The position numbers were made by a program, and so were the translations under genes. DNA of 64,000 nt from Microbacterium sp. ProA8 (GTDB lineage Bacteria > Actinomycetota > Actinomycetes > Actinomycetales > Microbacteriaceae). Below the pieces are notes generated by a model. The model searched no databases. It was not told the DNA's origin and saw only the letters and a list, made by a program, of their open reading frames with translations. Positions 52,763-61,562 of this stretch are shown piece by piece (the first letter of the stretch is position 1; the number at the start of each line of letters is the position of its first letter). The stretch covers positions 3,162,001 through 3,226,000 of the forward strand of contig NZ_CP157000.1 of NCBI RefSeq assembly GCF_039905635.1, read 5' to 3'.

Positions 52763-53263
52763 ATGCCAGCACGGGTCGTCGACATCGTCCGCGCCATCAT
52801 CGCGCCCCTCACCCGCACGCGGGTGTTCCGGCGGGTGCTGGGGCCTCTCCTGCTGCCACCGGTCGAGCGCTTCGTGGCGTGGATCTCGCACGGCCGCGTG
52901 CAGGTGAGCGCGCTCCTCGTCCCCTCGCTGGTGTTGCACACCGTGGGCGCGAAGTCCGGCGAGCCGCGTGACGCGGCGCTGATGTACACGCCCGACGGGC
53001 AGGGACGCGCGATCGTCGCGGGCACGAACTTCGCCGGCGCGCGGCACCCCGCGTGGACCACCAATCTGCTGGCCCACCCGGATGCCGCGATCACCGTGCG
53101 CGGCCGGCGCATGCTCGTCCACGCCACCCCGGTGCCCGACGCCGAGCGCGACGCGGTGTGGACGCGCATCGAGGCCCAGTGGCCCGGCTACCGCAACTAC
53201 GAACGCGAGTCCGGCCGCACCGTCCGCCTCTTCCGCCTGCAGCCGGTGGCCGCAGCGGACTGA
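52763..53263 (+). CDS. Nitroreductase/deazaflavin (F420)-dependent oxidoreductase family protein
   Basis: 166 residues of the Ddn-like split-barrel family. VLHTVGAKSGEPRDAALMY (56-74) and NFAGARHPAWTTNLLAHPDA (91-110) are the cofactor-binding signatures, and the C-terminus has WPGYRNYERESGRTVRLFRL. The cofactor is likely F420. The ATG is 6 nt after CAGGAT, a weak -10 box, so a leaderless start is possible. Confidence 0.88.
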   Translation: MPARVVDIVRAIIAPLTRTRVFRRVLGPLLLPPVERFVAWISHGRVQVSALLVPSLVLHTVGAKSGEPRDAALMYTPDGQGRAIVAGTNFAGARHPAWTTNLLAHPDAAITVRGRRMLVHATPVPDAERDAVWTRIEAQWPGYRNYERESGRTVRLFRLQPVAAAD

Positions 53264-53271
53264 GCACCGGG

Positions 53272-54693
53272 TCAGGGCGCGAGGCGCTCCACCGTCCGGG
53301 GGCGGACGATCAGCCACAGCGCCAGCACGCCGACCACCGCGCACCCGACCATCACCGAGGCCATCGTGGTGGCCGTGATGCCGGCATCCTTCGCGATCCA
53401 CCCCACCAGCGGCGAGATGAGGCCTGCGACGCCGAAGTTGGTCGCGCCGACGATCGACTGCGCGGTGCCGGCCGCCTTGCCGTGGCGGTCGAGCGCCAGC
53501 ACCTGCACGCACGGGAAGGTGAAACCGCACCCGGTCATGAAGACGAACAGCGGGACGATCGTGCCCCAGAGCCCGAGGCCCAGCTGGTCGGTGACGATGA
53601 TGGCGGATGCCGAGACCACCAGCACCGCCGTCGACCACGCCATCACCCACTGCGGGCCGAAGCGGGCCGCCAGCCGCGATGCCGTCTGCACGCCCAGCAC
53701 GACGCCGAGCGAGTTGACGGCGAACATCAGTCCGTACTGCTGGGCGCTCAGGCCGTAGCTCAGCTGGAACAGGAACGACGAGCTGGACAGGTACGAGAAC
53801 AGGCCCGAGAACGTCATGCCGCCGATGATGAGCACGCCGATGAACACGCGGTCGCTGAAGACGCTGCGGTAGCGCTGCCAGACCGTGGTGGCGCCCCGCT
53901 CGTGGCGGCGCGCGGGCGGCAGGGTCTCGGGCAGGAACACGATGGCCGAGACGAGCATGATCGCGCCGTACACCGCCAGCACCACGAAGATGCCGCGCCA
54001 CGGCATGACGGCGAGGAGGGCCGAGCCGACGAGCGGCGCGAGCACCGGGGCGACGCCCGAGACGAGCGCGAGGCGCGACAGCATGACCACGAGGCGGCGC
54101 CCGCCGAACAGGTCACGCACGATCGCAGCGGCCACCACGCCGCCGGCGGCGGCTCCCGCGCCCTGCAGCACGCGGGCCACCGACAGCAGCTCGAGTGTCG
54201 GCGCGAGGGCTGCGCCGACGCTGGCCACGACGTGCAGCGCGGTCACCGCCAGCAGCGGCAGCCGCCGGCCGACCTTGTCGCTCAGCGGGCCGACGATGAG
54301 CTGCCCCAGCGCGAAGCCGATCATCGTCCCCGTGAGGGTGAGCTGGATCATCGCGGCCGTGGTATCGAAGTCGGCCTCGAGCACCGGGAACGCGGGCAGG
54401 TAGAGATCGATCGTGAAGGGACCGAGGGCAGTCAGCGCGCCGAGCAGCACGATGTAGAGGACCCGACGGCGGTGCGTGATCGCATCGCCCGGGTGCAGCA
54501 CGATCGGCGCGGTGGCCGGGTTGCTGCCGAGGGTGCGGATCGCGCCGGTGGACGTCGGGTGCGGGTGCGGGTGCGGCTGCGGTTCGTGCGGCGTGCGGGC
54601 CTGGAGCTTCTGGACGGGGATGGAGGCGGTGTCGAGCAACAGTGGGCTTCGTTTCGTGGCGAGGTTTCGACGGGCGGCGTAGGAGTACGGCAT
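53272..54693 (-). CDS. Bcr/CflA family drug-efflux MFS transporter
   Basis: About 473 residues, twelve membrane helices. LGALTALGPFTIDLYLPAFP is the first-helix signature of the Bcr/CflA branch, and GPLSDKVGRRLPLL is the MFS loop-2/3 motif. The start is uncertain: ATG 54693 gives a 75-residue polar N-terminus including a His/Pro run (HEPQPHPHPHP), unusual for the family. The core begins near residue 60. The 300 bp upstream to 54991 hold only its promoter region and that of the next gene, with a TAGGAT box at about 54906. Confidence 0.85.
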   Translation of the reverse strand: MPYSYAARRNLATKRSPLLLDTASIPVQKLQARTPHEPQPHPHPHPTSTGAIRTLGSNPATAPIVLHPGDAITHRRRVLYIVLLGALTALGPFTIDLYLPAFPVLEADFDTTAAMIQLTLTGTMIGFALGQLIVGPLSDKVGRRLPLLAVTALHVVASVGAALAPTLELLSVARVLQGAGAAAGGVVAAAIVRDLFGGRRLVVMLSRLALVSGVAPVLAPLVGSALLAVMPWRGIFVVLAVYGAIMLVSAIVFLPETLPPARRHERGATTVWQRYRSVFSDRVFIGVLIIGGMTFSGLFSYLSSSSFLFQLSYGLSAQQYGLMFAVNSLGVVLGVQTASRLAARFGPQWVMAWSTAVLVVSASAIIVTDQLGLGLWGTIVPLFVFMTGCGFTFPCVQVLALDRHGKAAGTAQSIVGATNFGVAGLISPLVGWIAKDAGITATTMASVMVGCAVVGVLALWLIVRPRTVERLAP

Positions 54694-54991
54694 CGACACC
54701 GGGCGGTGCAGGCGCACGGAGGGGAACCGAGGGGAACGAGGAGTCCGGCGCTGCCGATCGGCACCAGGACACAGAAGACGACCGCAAGGTCGAATCGATT
54801 CGAGATCCCATGATAACGGATGCCTCCCCTCTGCCGCACCCGCGATCCGTCGCGGCTGGCCGCCGCTGTCGGCGGCTTCCCAGGGCCCCGTCACATGCGC
54901 TCGCATAGGATGGGCACAACCCGTCGTCCGCGCTCCCGCGGCAGTTCGCGGGCGCCCAGACCCCTGTTATCGATTGGCAGAGATCACGAGC

Positions 54992-55699
54992 ATGACCCCG
55001 ACCTCCGACAAGCGCGCGAGCGGCAACCCGGCCACGCAGGCGAAGATCGACCTCACCGTCAAGCAGCAGCGCGAGCAGAAGCGCCAGGAGAAGCTCGCCG
55101 AGTACCAGAAGCAGCTCGCCAAACGGCGGCGCAGCAAGCTCGTGTGGTGGATCGTCGGGTCCGTGGCGGCCATCCTCGTCATCGCGGCGATCGTGGCCTC
55201 GATCGTCTTCGCGCCGGCGCCCGCGCCGACCTACGACCGGGGCGACAGCGATGGCAGCGGCATCGAGGGCGTCGAGACGTTCACCAACACGGCGAACCAC
55301 GTCGAGGGCGATGTCGAGTACCCCCAGACTCCCCCGGCGGGCGGCGACCACAACGTCGCATGGCTGAACTGCGGCGTCTACACCGAGCCCGTGCCCAATG
55401 TGAACGCCGTCCACTCTCTCGAGCACGGCGCGGTCTGGGTCACCTACGACCCGGCACAGGTGTCGGAAGAGGAGATCGCCCAGCTCGAGGACGCGCTCCC
55501 CTCGACCTACACGGTGCTCTCGCCGTACAACGACATGGACAGCCCGATCGCCCTCAGTGCGTGGAACGCCCAGCTCAAGCTCGACTCCGCCGACGACGAG
55601 CGCATCGAGGAGTTCATCACGGCGTACTGGAACAGCACGAACGCTCCCGAGCCGGGCGCGGCCTGCACCGGCGCGTTCGAAGCGCCGGGTAAGAAGTAG
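54992..55699 (+). CDS. DUF3105 domain-containing membrane protein
   Basis: 235 residues. A Lys/Gln/Arg-rich cytosolic helix (about 20-52), one membrane helix (WWIVGSVAAILVIAAIVASI, about 58-78) and an extracytoplasmic DUF3105 domain with GGDHNVAWLNCGVYTEPV and the HSLEHGAVWVTYDP motif. Function unknown; often paired with DUF305 genes, as here (next gene 7 bp on). ATG 54992 is chosen; a TTG at 54974 is possible. Confidence 0.85.
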   Translation: MTPTSDKRASGNPATQAKIDLTVKQQREQKRQEKLAEYQKQLAKRRRSKLVWWIVGSVAAILVIAAIVASIVFAPAPAPTYDRGDSDGSGIEGVETFTNTANHVEGDVEYPQTPPAGGDHNVAWLNCGVYTEPVPNVNAVHSLEHGAVWVTYDPAQVSEEEIAQLEDALPSTYTVLSPYNDMDSPIALSAWNAQLKLDSADDERIEEFITAYWNSTNAPEPGAACTGAFEAPGKK

Positions 55700-55706
55700 G
55701 CGCGGC

Positions 55707-56381
55707 GTGCCGGAGGAGACGTCGACCGGGGCTGCCCGGCGATGGCTCGTCCCCGCCGTCGCGCTCGTCCTGATCGCGGCGCTCGCCTTCGCGGTCGGAC
55801 GCTTCTCGACGTTCGGTTCGCAGTCTGCCGCGGCCACCCCCGGCACGGCCTCTGCGGAGGCCGGATTCTCCCGCGACATGCAGGTGCACCACGCGCAGGC
55901 GATCGAGATGGCGATGGAGATCTACGGCAAGACCGAGGACGAGGAGCTGCGCACCCTCGCCTACGACATCGCCACCGGGCAGGCGGGTCAGCGGGGTCAG
56001 ATGTACGACTGGCTCGTGCAGTGGGGCCTCCCCCAGCGCGGCGGCCCGATGATGCAGTGGATGAACGTGTCCGACGAGCACGCTCACGACGGCGCGGCCT
56101 CCGGCCAGCCGATGAGCGATGAAGAGGCGCACGCGGCCATGGGCATGGCGTCCACAGAAGAGATCGCCGCGCTGAAGGCCGCCACGGGGCAGGAGGCGGA
56201 TTGCCTGTTCCTCGCGCTCATGATCCGCCACCACGAGGGCGCGATCCCGATGGCCGAGGCGCTCCTCGACCTCGGCACCGACCCTCGCGCACTCGAGGTG
56301 GCGCAGGCGATCGAGAACGGTCAGACCGCCGAGATCGACGCGATGCAGTCGATGCAGGCGCGCCTGGGCTGCTCGGGCTGA
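55707..56381 (+). CDS. DUF305 family exported protein
   Basis: 224 residues from GTG 55707. One membrane helix or signal anchor (about 13-33), then the DUF305 domain with both His pairs: MQVHHAQAIEMAMEI and MIRHHEGAIPMAEALL. Met/His-rich stretches between them (GGPMMQWMN, DEHAHDG) suggest copper binding. It forms an operon with the DUF3105 gene upstream. Ribosome site weak. Confidence 0.87.
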   Translation: MPEETSTGAARRWLVPAVALVLIAALAFAVGRFSTFGSQSAAATPGTASAEAGFSRDMQVHHAQAIEMAMEIYGKTEDEELRTLAYDIATGQAGQRGQMYDWLVQWGLPQRGGPMMQWMNVSDEHAHDGAASGQPMSDEEAHAAMGMASTEEIAALKAATGQEADCLFLALMIRHHEGAIPMAEALLDLGTDPRALEVAQAIENGQTAEIDAMQSMQARLGCSG

Positions 56382-56444
56382 CGCGGGCCGCGCCCGAATG
56401 CCGGCAGACAGCGGGGCGCTCGGAGAACGCGGCCCCAACCGCGT

Positions 56445-56480
56445 ATGCCGCGCCCGACCTCGTGCGTCGGGTCGCGGCAT
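56445..56480. terminator. Bidirectional hairpin between convergent genes
   Basis: ATGCCGCGCCCGA (56445) pairs with TCGGGTCGCGGCAT (to 56480) with one bulged base. It lies between the DUF305 stop (56381) and the sugar permease stop (56498), and again contains the GGCATCC motif. Confidence 0.6.
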
Positions 56481-56497
56481 CCGTCCGCCCTGGTGTG

Positions 56498-57475
56498 TCA
56501 GCCCTTCGTCGCGCCCGCCATCAGGCCGCGCACGAAGAACCTCTGCAGTGAGAGGAACACGATGAGCGGCACCGCCAGCACGAGGAACGCGCCCGCCGAG
56601 ATCAGGAACCACTGATCGCCCCACGACCCGGACAGCGAGTTCAGTGTCTGCGTCATCGGCAGCGACGAGGATGGCGCGAAGATCGTCGCCACGAGCAGAT
56701 CGTTCCACACCCACACGAACTCGAGGATCGCGAAGGACGCGAGCGCCGGGGTCGCCAGGGGCAGGATGATGCGGAAGAAGATCTGCCCGTGACCTGCCCC
56801 GTCGACCCGCGCCGCTTCGATCACGTCGGAGGGGATCTCGGCGATGAAGTTGTACAGCAGGAAGATCGCCAGCGGCAGGGCGAAGATGACGTGTGCGATC
56901 CACATCGTCGCGAAGCTGCGATCGACCTCCCGCATCTCGAGGCCCGGGAAGACCGCGACGTCGCCGATCTCCAGCCCGCGCGAGAACAGGCTGAGCAGCG
57001 GCACCAGGGCCATCTGGATGGGCACGATCTGCAGCGCGAAGACCGCCACGAACAGCACGCCCCGGCCTCGGAAGTCCATCCACGCGAACGCATAGGCGGC
57101 CAGCGACGCGATCGCCAGGGCGAAGATCGTCACGGGGATCGTGATCGCGAGCGAGTTGAGGAACGACTCGCCCAGCGTCAGCGCCGTGCCGCCGGAGGTG
57201 AGGGCGGCCTGGTAGTTCCCGAGGGTGAAGTCAGGGTTGGTGAAGACCGTCCACCATCCCGACGACGCGGAGTCCGCGCCTGGACGGAACGACGTGATGA
57301 GCAGCCCGAGGGTCGGGATCGTCCACAGGAAGGCGATCGCGACGGCGATCACCGTCGCCACGGGCGACGTCATGCGCTTCTGCGCCTGCGCCTCGTTGCG
57401 ACGGGTCTCGCGCGCGACCTTGCGCGCCGCCGCCCGGTCGAGCTGCGGGGTCGTCTTGTCGTCGACGGCGGTCAT
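56498..57475 (-). CDS. Carbohydrate ABC transporter permease (MalG-type)
   Basis: 325 residues, six membrane helices. The EAA loop is EAARVDGAGHGQIFFRIILPL, and the C-terminus is the usual LSLQRFFVRGLMAGATKG. The N-terminal 40 residues are charged and cytosolic. GGGAGG precedes ATG 57475, which overlaps the stop of the other permease (ATGA). Third gene of the sugar-import operon; no ATPase is present in it, so a shared MsiK-like ATPase elsewhere is likely. Confidence 0.92.
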   Translation of the reverse strand: MTAVDDKTTPQLDRAAARKVARETRRNEAQAQKRMTSPVATVIAVAIAFLWTIPTLGLLITSFRPGADSASSGWWTVFTNPDFTLGNYQAALTSGGTALTLGESFLNSLAITIPVTIFALAIASLAAYAFAWMDFRGRGVLFVAVFALQIVPIQMALVPLLSLFSRGLEIGDVAVFPGLEMREVDRSFATMWIAHVIFALPLAIFLLYNFIAEIPSDVIEAARVDGAGHGQIFFRIILPLATPALASFAILEFVWVWNDLLVATIFAPSSSLPMTQTLNSLSGSWGDQWFLISAGAFLVLAVPLIVFLSLQRFFVRGLMAGATKG

Positions 57476-58815
57476 CACCGCACCTCCCTCTGTCGGCGGA
57501 GCTGTCTGACGTTGTAGATGATCAGCGGCGTGACGAACACGAAGATCAGCACTGCGAGCGCTGCCGCATGCCCGTAGCTCTGGAAGCGCTGCTGCTGGTT
57601 CACCATCTCGAAGCCCAGCACCGTCGAGTTGGACCGGCCGCCGGTCATCACCGCCACGATGTCGTACAGCTTGAGGGCCGAGATCGTGATCGTCGTGAGC
57701 ACGATGACGATCGCCGTGCGGATCCCGGGCACGGTGACGTTGGTGAACCGCTGCCACGCGTTGGTGCCGTCGAGCTGCGCGGCCTCCATCTGCTCGGCAG
57801 GCACCGCCTTGATGGCGGCCGACAGGACCACCATCGCGAAACCGGTCTGCGCCCACACGAAGGCGAACAGCAGGCAGAACGTGTTCACGAGCGGCCAGAC
57901 GTCGAGCCAGCGGACGGGTTCACCGCCGAACGCCACGACGAGCGCATTGAGGGTGCCGATCTGCTCCCCCTGCCGGTAGTCGTAGACGAACTTCCAGATC
58001 AGGCTGATGCTCACCGGCGCGATCGCGAACGGGATGAACACCAGGATCTTGAGGATCCGGTCGCCGCGCGCACGCTCCATGAACGCGGCGTACGCGAGTC
58101 CGACGATCGTCGCGAAGATGGGCGCGAAGATCGCCCAGATCAGGGTGTTGATGATCGACCAGAACCCCTGCGGGTTCGTGAACGCCCAGACGTAGTTCTC
58201 CATGCCGACGAAGTTCTCGCCGCTCTTGTCGAAGAACGACTGGATGATCGTCGCGATCGAGGGATAGATGAGGCCGATCAGGATCAGGATCGCCGCGGGC
58301 GCCAGGAACAGCGTCAGCTGGTACAGATATCCGGCGCCTTCGCGCGCACGGTAGTCGGCGTAGAAGAGCAGGCCGCCCGCGATGAGCGCGATCGGGATCA
58401 CGTAGATGACCGCGTTCTGGTACGGCCGCAGCATCATGAACGCCAGCACCGGGATCGCGAAGCACGAGATCAGCCTCAGCCAGAAGTAACCCGTGCCCTT
58501 GCGTGGCGCGTACTCGATGAGCACCAGGAGAATCGCGACGACGACGCCGAAGACCAGGAGGACGATCGGGATCTGGACGAGGGGGCTGAGGTTGCCGATC
58601 CACTGGAAGAACGAGTTGAACGAGAAGCCCAGCGACGTCGGCGGCGCGTCAGGGGCGGGCGGGCTCAGGAACAGGAAGACGACGAGGGCGGCGATCAGGA
58701 TGAAGCCGATCGTGATCACGATGCGCGTCGTCGCACGCGACGGCGGCTTGTTGCCGCCTCTTTCGGGCGGCGGAGTCGCCTTTGCCTGCTCCGCCGATGT
58801 TGCGGTCTGAGACAT
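57475..58815 (-). CDS. Sugar ABC transporter permease (MalF-type) with extra N-terminal helices
   Basis: 446 residues. The core permease (about 170-446) has the EAA loop EAAQLDGTNAWQRFTNVTVPG. Ahead of it are roughly four additional membrane helices (about 32-55, 80-103, 118-136, 140-158), so the protein is much longer than the usual 290-310 residues. ATG 58815 has GGGGGAAGG upstream. Cotranscribed with the binding protein and the second permease. Confidence 0.9.
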   Translation of the reverse strand: MSQTATSAEQAKATPPPERGGNKPPSRATTRIVITIGFILIAALVVFLFLSPPAPDAPPTSLGFSFNSFFQWIGNLSPLVQIPIVLLVFGVVVAILLVLIEYAPRKGTGYFWLRLISCFAIPVLAFMMLRPYQNAVIYVIPIALIAGGLLFYADYRAREGAGYLYQLTLFLAPAAILILIGLIYPSIATIIQSFFDKSGENFVGMENYVWAFTNPQGFWSIINTLIWAIFAPIFATIVGLAYAAFMERARGDRILKILVFIPFAIAPVSISLIWKFVYDYRQGEQIGTLNALVVAFGGEPVRWLDVWPLVNTFCLLFAFVWAQTGFAMVVLSAAIKAVPAEQMEAAQLDGTNAWQRFTNVTVPGIRTAIVIVLTTITISALKLYDIVAVMTGGRSNSTVLGFEMVNQQQRFQSYGHAAALAVLIFVFVTPLIIYNVRQLRRQREVR

Positions 58816-58911
58816 GTTCTGCCTTCCCCCGTCGACGCCGACGGATGACATCACCCCGGGTGCCGGGTCCGCTCCGCGAGCGGTGCGGTCCCGGCCCCGA
58901 GGTGTGGTGCG

Positions 58912-60255
58912 TCAGTCGTCGTAACCGGACTGGATGTCTTCCAGGACCTGCGGCGTCGGCTTGCCGTCGATCCAGTCGACCATGCCACGCCAGAACGACC
59001 CCGAGCCGACCGTCAACGGCATCAGGTCGGAGGCGTCGAAGCGGAAGACCGTCTCCGGGTCCTGCACCACCGTCATGGCGTCGGTGAGGAACTTGCTCGA
59101 CGCCAGCGACGGGTCCGCGCCGGTGTTCGCCGAGATGGCGCCGCCGAGTTCGACCCGCGCGTCCGCCCACTCCGGGGTCGACATGTACTCGGCCACAGCC
59201 TGCGTGGCGGCGTCGTCCGAGAAGACGGTGACGAACTCGCCACCGCCCGATACCGAGAACGGCTCACCCTCGAATCCCGGCATCAGGAACGCGTACACGT
59301 CCCCGTCCTCGGCAACCTCAGGCGTCCCGCCTTCCGCCGTCTGCACCGCCAGGAAGTTCGCAGTGAGGAACGACGCCTGGTGCGTGAGAGCGCAGGTGCC
59401 GTTGGCGACCGCCGAGGCGATCGGGTCGCCGAAGGCCGTCGAGTTGATGCTCTTCACGTCTCCGAACCCGGCGTTGACGTACTTCGGGTCGAGCAGGACC
59501 TTCGCGACCTCGTCGAACGCGGCCTCGATATCGGGGTCGGTGAACGGGGTGTCGCCGGCGGCCCAGCTGTCGTACACGTCGGCGCCGGCCTGACGCAGCA
59601 CGAGGTCTTCGACCCAGTCCGTGCCCGGCCATCCGGATGCGGCCTCGGACGAGAATCCGGCGCACCACGGCGGCTGGCCGGTCTTCTCCTGGATCGTCGC
59701 CGTGAGCTCGAGCAGCTCCTGCCACGTCTCAGGGATCTCGACGCCCCACTCTTCGAAGCTCTTGGGCGAGTAGTAGACGTAGCCCTTGACGTTCGCGAGC
59801 ATCGGAGCAGCGTAGAAGGTGCCGTCGACCGAGCCGTAATCCTTCCAGGCGGGCGCCCAGTACTCGTCGACGTTGGCCGCGACCTCTTCGGTCCCCTCCT
59901 GCACCTCGCCAGTGTCGACGAGCGAGCGGAACAGACCGGGCTGGGGCACGATGGCGATGTCGGGCGCCGAACCACCGGCGACCTTCGTCACGATGTTGCC
60001 CTCGAAGCCCTTGTCGCCGGTGTAGACGACCTCGATGCCGGTGTCGGCGGTGAATGCGTCGAACGACTTCTGCAGATTGTCAGCCTCAGAGCCGGTGATG
60101 CCGCCGGAGATCTCGACGGTCTCGCCTTCGAGCGAGCCGTCACCCGCGTCGCCCTCGTCTCCGCCCTCGGCGCAGCCCGCGAGAGTCAGTGCCGCGACGG
60201 TGGCGAGCCCCAGCGCGATGTAGCCGTGTCGACGACGTGATCGCAGTGCAGTCAT
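58912..60255 (-). CDS. Sugar ABC transporter substrate-binding lipoprotein
   Basis: 447 residues. Lipobox LTLAGC at about 22-27, acidic linker, then a family 1 extracellular solute-binding fold: VEISGGITGSEADNLQKSFD, DIAIVPQPGLFRSLV, GYVYYSPKSFEEWGVEIPET. GAGGAGG precedes ATG 60255. First gene of the operon, with a LacI-type operator about 65 bp upstream. The sugar is unknown. Confidence 0.92.
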   Translation of the reverse strand: MTALRSRRRHGYIALGLATVAALTLAGCAEGGDEGDAGDGSLEGETVEISGGITGSEADNLQKSFDAFTADTGIEVVYTGDKGFEGNIVTKVAGGSAPDIAIVPQPGLFRSLVDTGEVQEGTEEVAANVDEYWAPAWKDYGSVDGTFYAAPMLANVKGYVYYSPKSFEEWGVEIPETWQELLELTATIQEKTGQPPWCAGFSSEAASGWPGTDWVEDLVLRQAGADVYDSWAAGDTPFTDPDIEAAFDEVAKVLLDPKYVNAGFGDVKSINSTAFGDPIASAVANGTCALTHQASFLTANFLAVQTAEGGTPEVAEDGDVYAFLMPGFEGEPFSVSGGGEFVTVFSDDAATQAVAEYMSTPEWADARVELGGAISANTGADPSLASSKFLTDAMTVVQDPETVFRFDASDLMPLTVGSGSFWRGMVDWIDGKPTPQVLEDIQSGYDD

Positions 60256-60319
60256 GTTCGTCTGCCTCCTCTTCGAGTCGCGGAGCCGCAAGGCATTGCG
60301 GCGCCGCTCGTATGGATCG

Positions 60320-60331
60320 GGAACCGATTCC
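60320..60331. promoter_or_regulatory. LacI-type operator before the sugar transporter operon
   Basis: GGAACCGATTCC, a 12-bp near-palindrome with the central CG typical of LacI-family sites. One position differs from the perfect copy at 60443. Confidence 0.7.
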
Positions 60332-60442
60332 ATATTCACGGTAGGGGATGCCGCAGGGCGACACAACGTCCCCGGATCACAACTCGGTAAACACCGACCA
60401 CCGGGGTGGCGTTTGCGGGGCGATCACGGCACAATGAGGCCC

Positions 60443-60454
60443 GGAACCGGTTCC
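60443..60454. promoter_or_regulatory. LacI-type operator before the lacI-like gene
   Basis: GGAACCGGTTCC, a perfect 12-bp palindrome 45 bp upstream of the regulator start. Autoregulation is likely. Confidence 0.75.
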
Positions 60455-60498
60455 ACAATCCAGACGACGGCGGTGTCGTCGGAGGGGAGGAGGATCCG

Positions 60499-61548
60499 AT
60501 GGCGGGCATCTCGGAGGTGGCTCGCGCGGCAGGCGTCTCGAAGTCGACGGCGTCCCGTGCGCTCACCGGCTCGGGCTATGTCTCGGCGGCGACCCGCGAA
60601 CGGGTGAGGGATGCCGCGGCCACCCTGGGCTACGTCCCCACGACGAGCGCGGTGAGCCTGGTGACCGGCCGCACCCAGACCGTCGGCGTCGTGATGCCCT
60701 CGCTCGACCGGTGGTTCTTCGCCCAGGTGCTCGAGGGGATCCAGGACGCGCTGCTCGAGCGCAGGTTCGACCTGGCCCTCTACGGCGCACCACCGGACTC
60801 TCCCGCACGGCGGGAGATGTTCGAGCACTTCCTCGCGAGAAAGCGGTTCGACGGGCTCATCGCCGTGGGGATCGAGCCGAGCGCCCGCGAGCTCGAGCGG
60901 CTGGTCGCGTTCGGCAAACCGGTCGTCGCCGTCGGCGGCTACGAGGTCGGCACGAACGGGGTGTCGATCGATGACGAGGCCGCCGCCCGCATCGCCACCG
61001 AGCATCTGACCGGACTCGGACACCGAGAGATCGTCTTCCTCGGCGGCGACCCCGACGGGCGCCGGACGAGCTTCGGCGACGGCCGGAGGCTGGACGGCTA
61101 CCGCAGCGCCATGCGCGACGCCGGGCTCGCGGCATCCGTCCGTCATGTCCAGTCCGAGGCCACCATGCCCGGCGGCTACCGCGCGGCGGTCGAGCTGCTG
61201 GGCGACCGCCGCACGCGCCCCACGGCGATCGTCGGGGTGTGCGACGAGGCGGCGGTCGGCGCGATCATCGCGGCGCGCAGGCTCGGCATCCGCGTTCCCG
61301 AGCGACTGAGCGTGGTCGGCATCGACGATCACCCCTACGCCGAGATGTTCTCGCTCACCACACTGCAGCAGCGTCCGCACCAGCAGGGCCGCGCCGCTGT
61401 GCAGCTGCTGATGTGGCAGCTCGACGATCCCGGCGCCCCGACCCACCGGCTCTACGAGTCGTCGCCGCTCGTCGCGCGGAACTCCACCGCTGCGGTCGAC
61501 GACGACGCGTCCGCGATCATCGGCGTCGGCCCACGCGGCACGGCCTGA
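60499..61548 (+). CDS. LacI family transcriptional regulator
   Basis: 349 residues. N-terminal HTH ISEVARAAGVSKSTASRALT (4-23) with hinge near 50-60, then a periplasmic-binding-like sensor domain (VGVVMPSLDRWFFAQVLEGI, VVGIDDHPYAEMFSLTTL). GGAGG precedes ATG 60499. Divergent from the sugar ABC operon; the two GGAACCG operators between them are its likely targets. It ends inside a palindrome shared with the opposing gene. Confidence 0.93.
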   Translation: MAGISEVARAAGVSKSTASRALTGSGYVSAATRERVRDAAATLGYVPTTSAVSLVTGRTQTVGVVMPSLDRWFFAQVLEGIQDALLERRFDLALYGAPPDSPARREMFEHFLARKRFDGLIAVGIEPSARELERLVAFGKPVVAVGGYEVGTNGVSIDDEAAARIATEHLTGLGHREIVFLGGDPDGRRTSFGDGRRLDGYRSAMRDAGLAASVRHVQSEATMPGGYRAAVELLGDRRTRPTAIVGVCDEAAVGAIIAARRLGIRVPERLSVVGIDDHPYAEMFSLTTLQQRPHQQGRAAVQLLMWQLDDPGAPTHRLYESSPLVARNSTAAVDDDASAIIGVGPRGTA

Positions 61549-61562
61549 CCCCGCGGGGTCAG
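61545..61562. terminator. 18-bp palindrome holding the stop codons of both convergent genes
   Basis: CTGACCCCGCGGGGTCAG is perfectly self-complementary. TGA of the LacI gene (61546-61548) and TGA of the minus-strand dehydrogenase (61559-61561) are the two arms. Flanking GGCCTG/CAGGCC extends the pairing. Confidence 0.6.
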
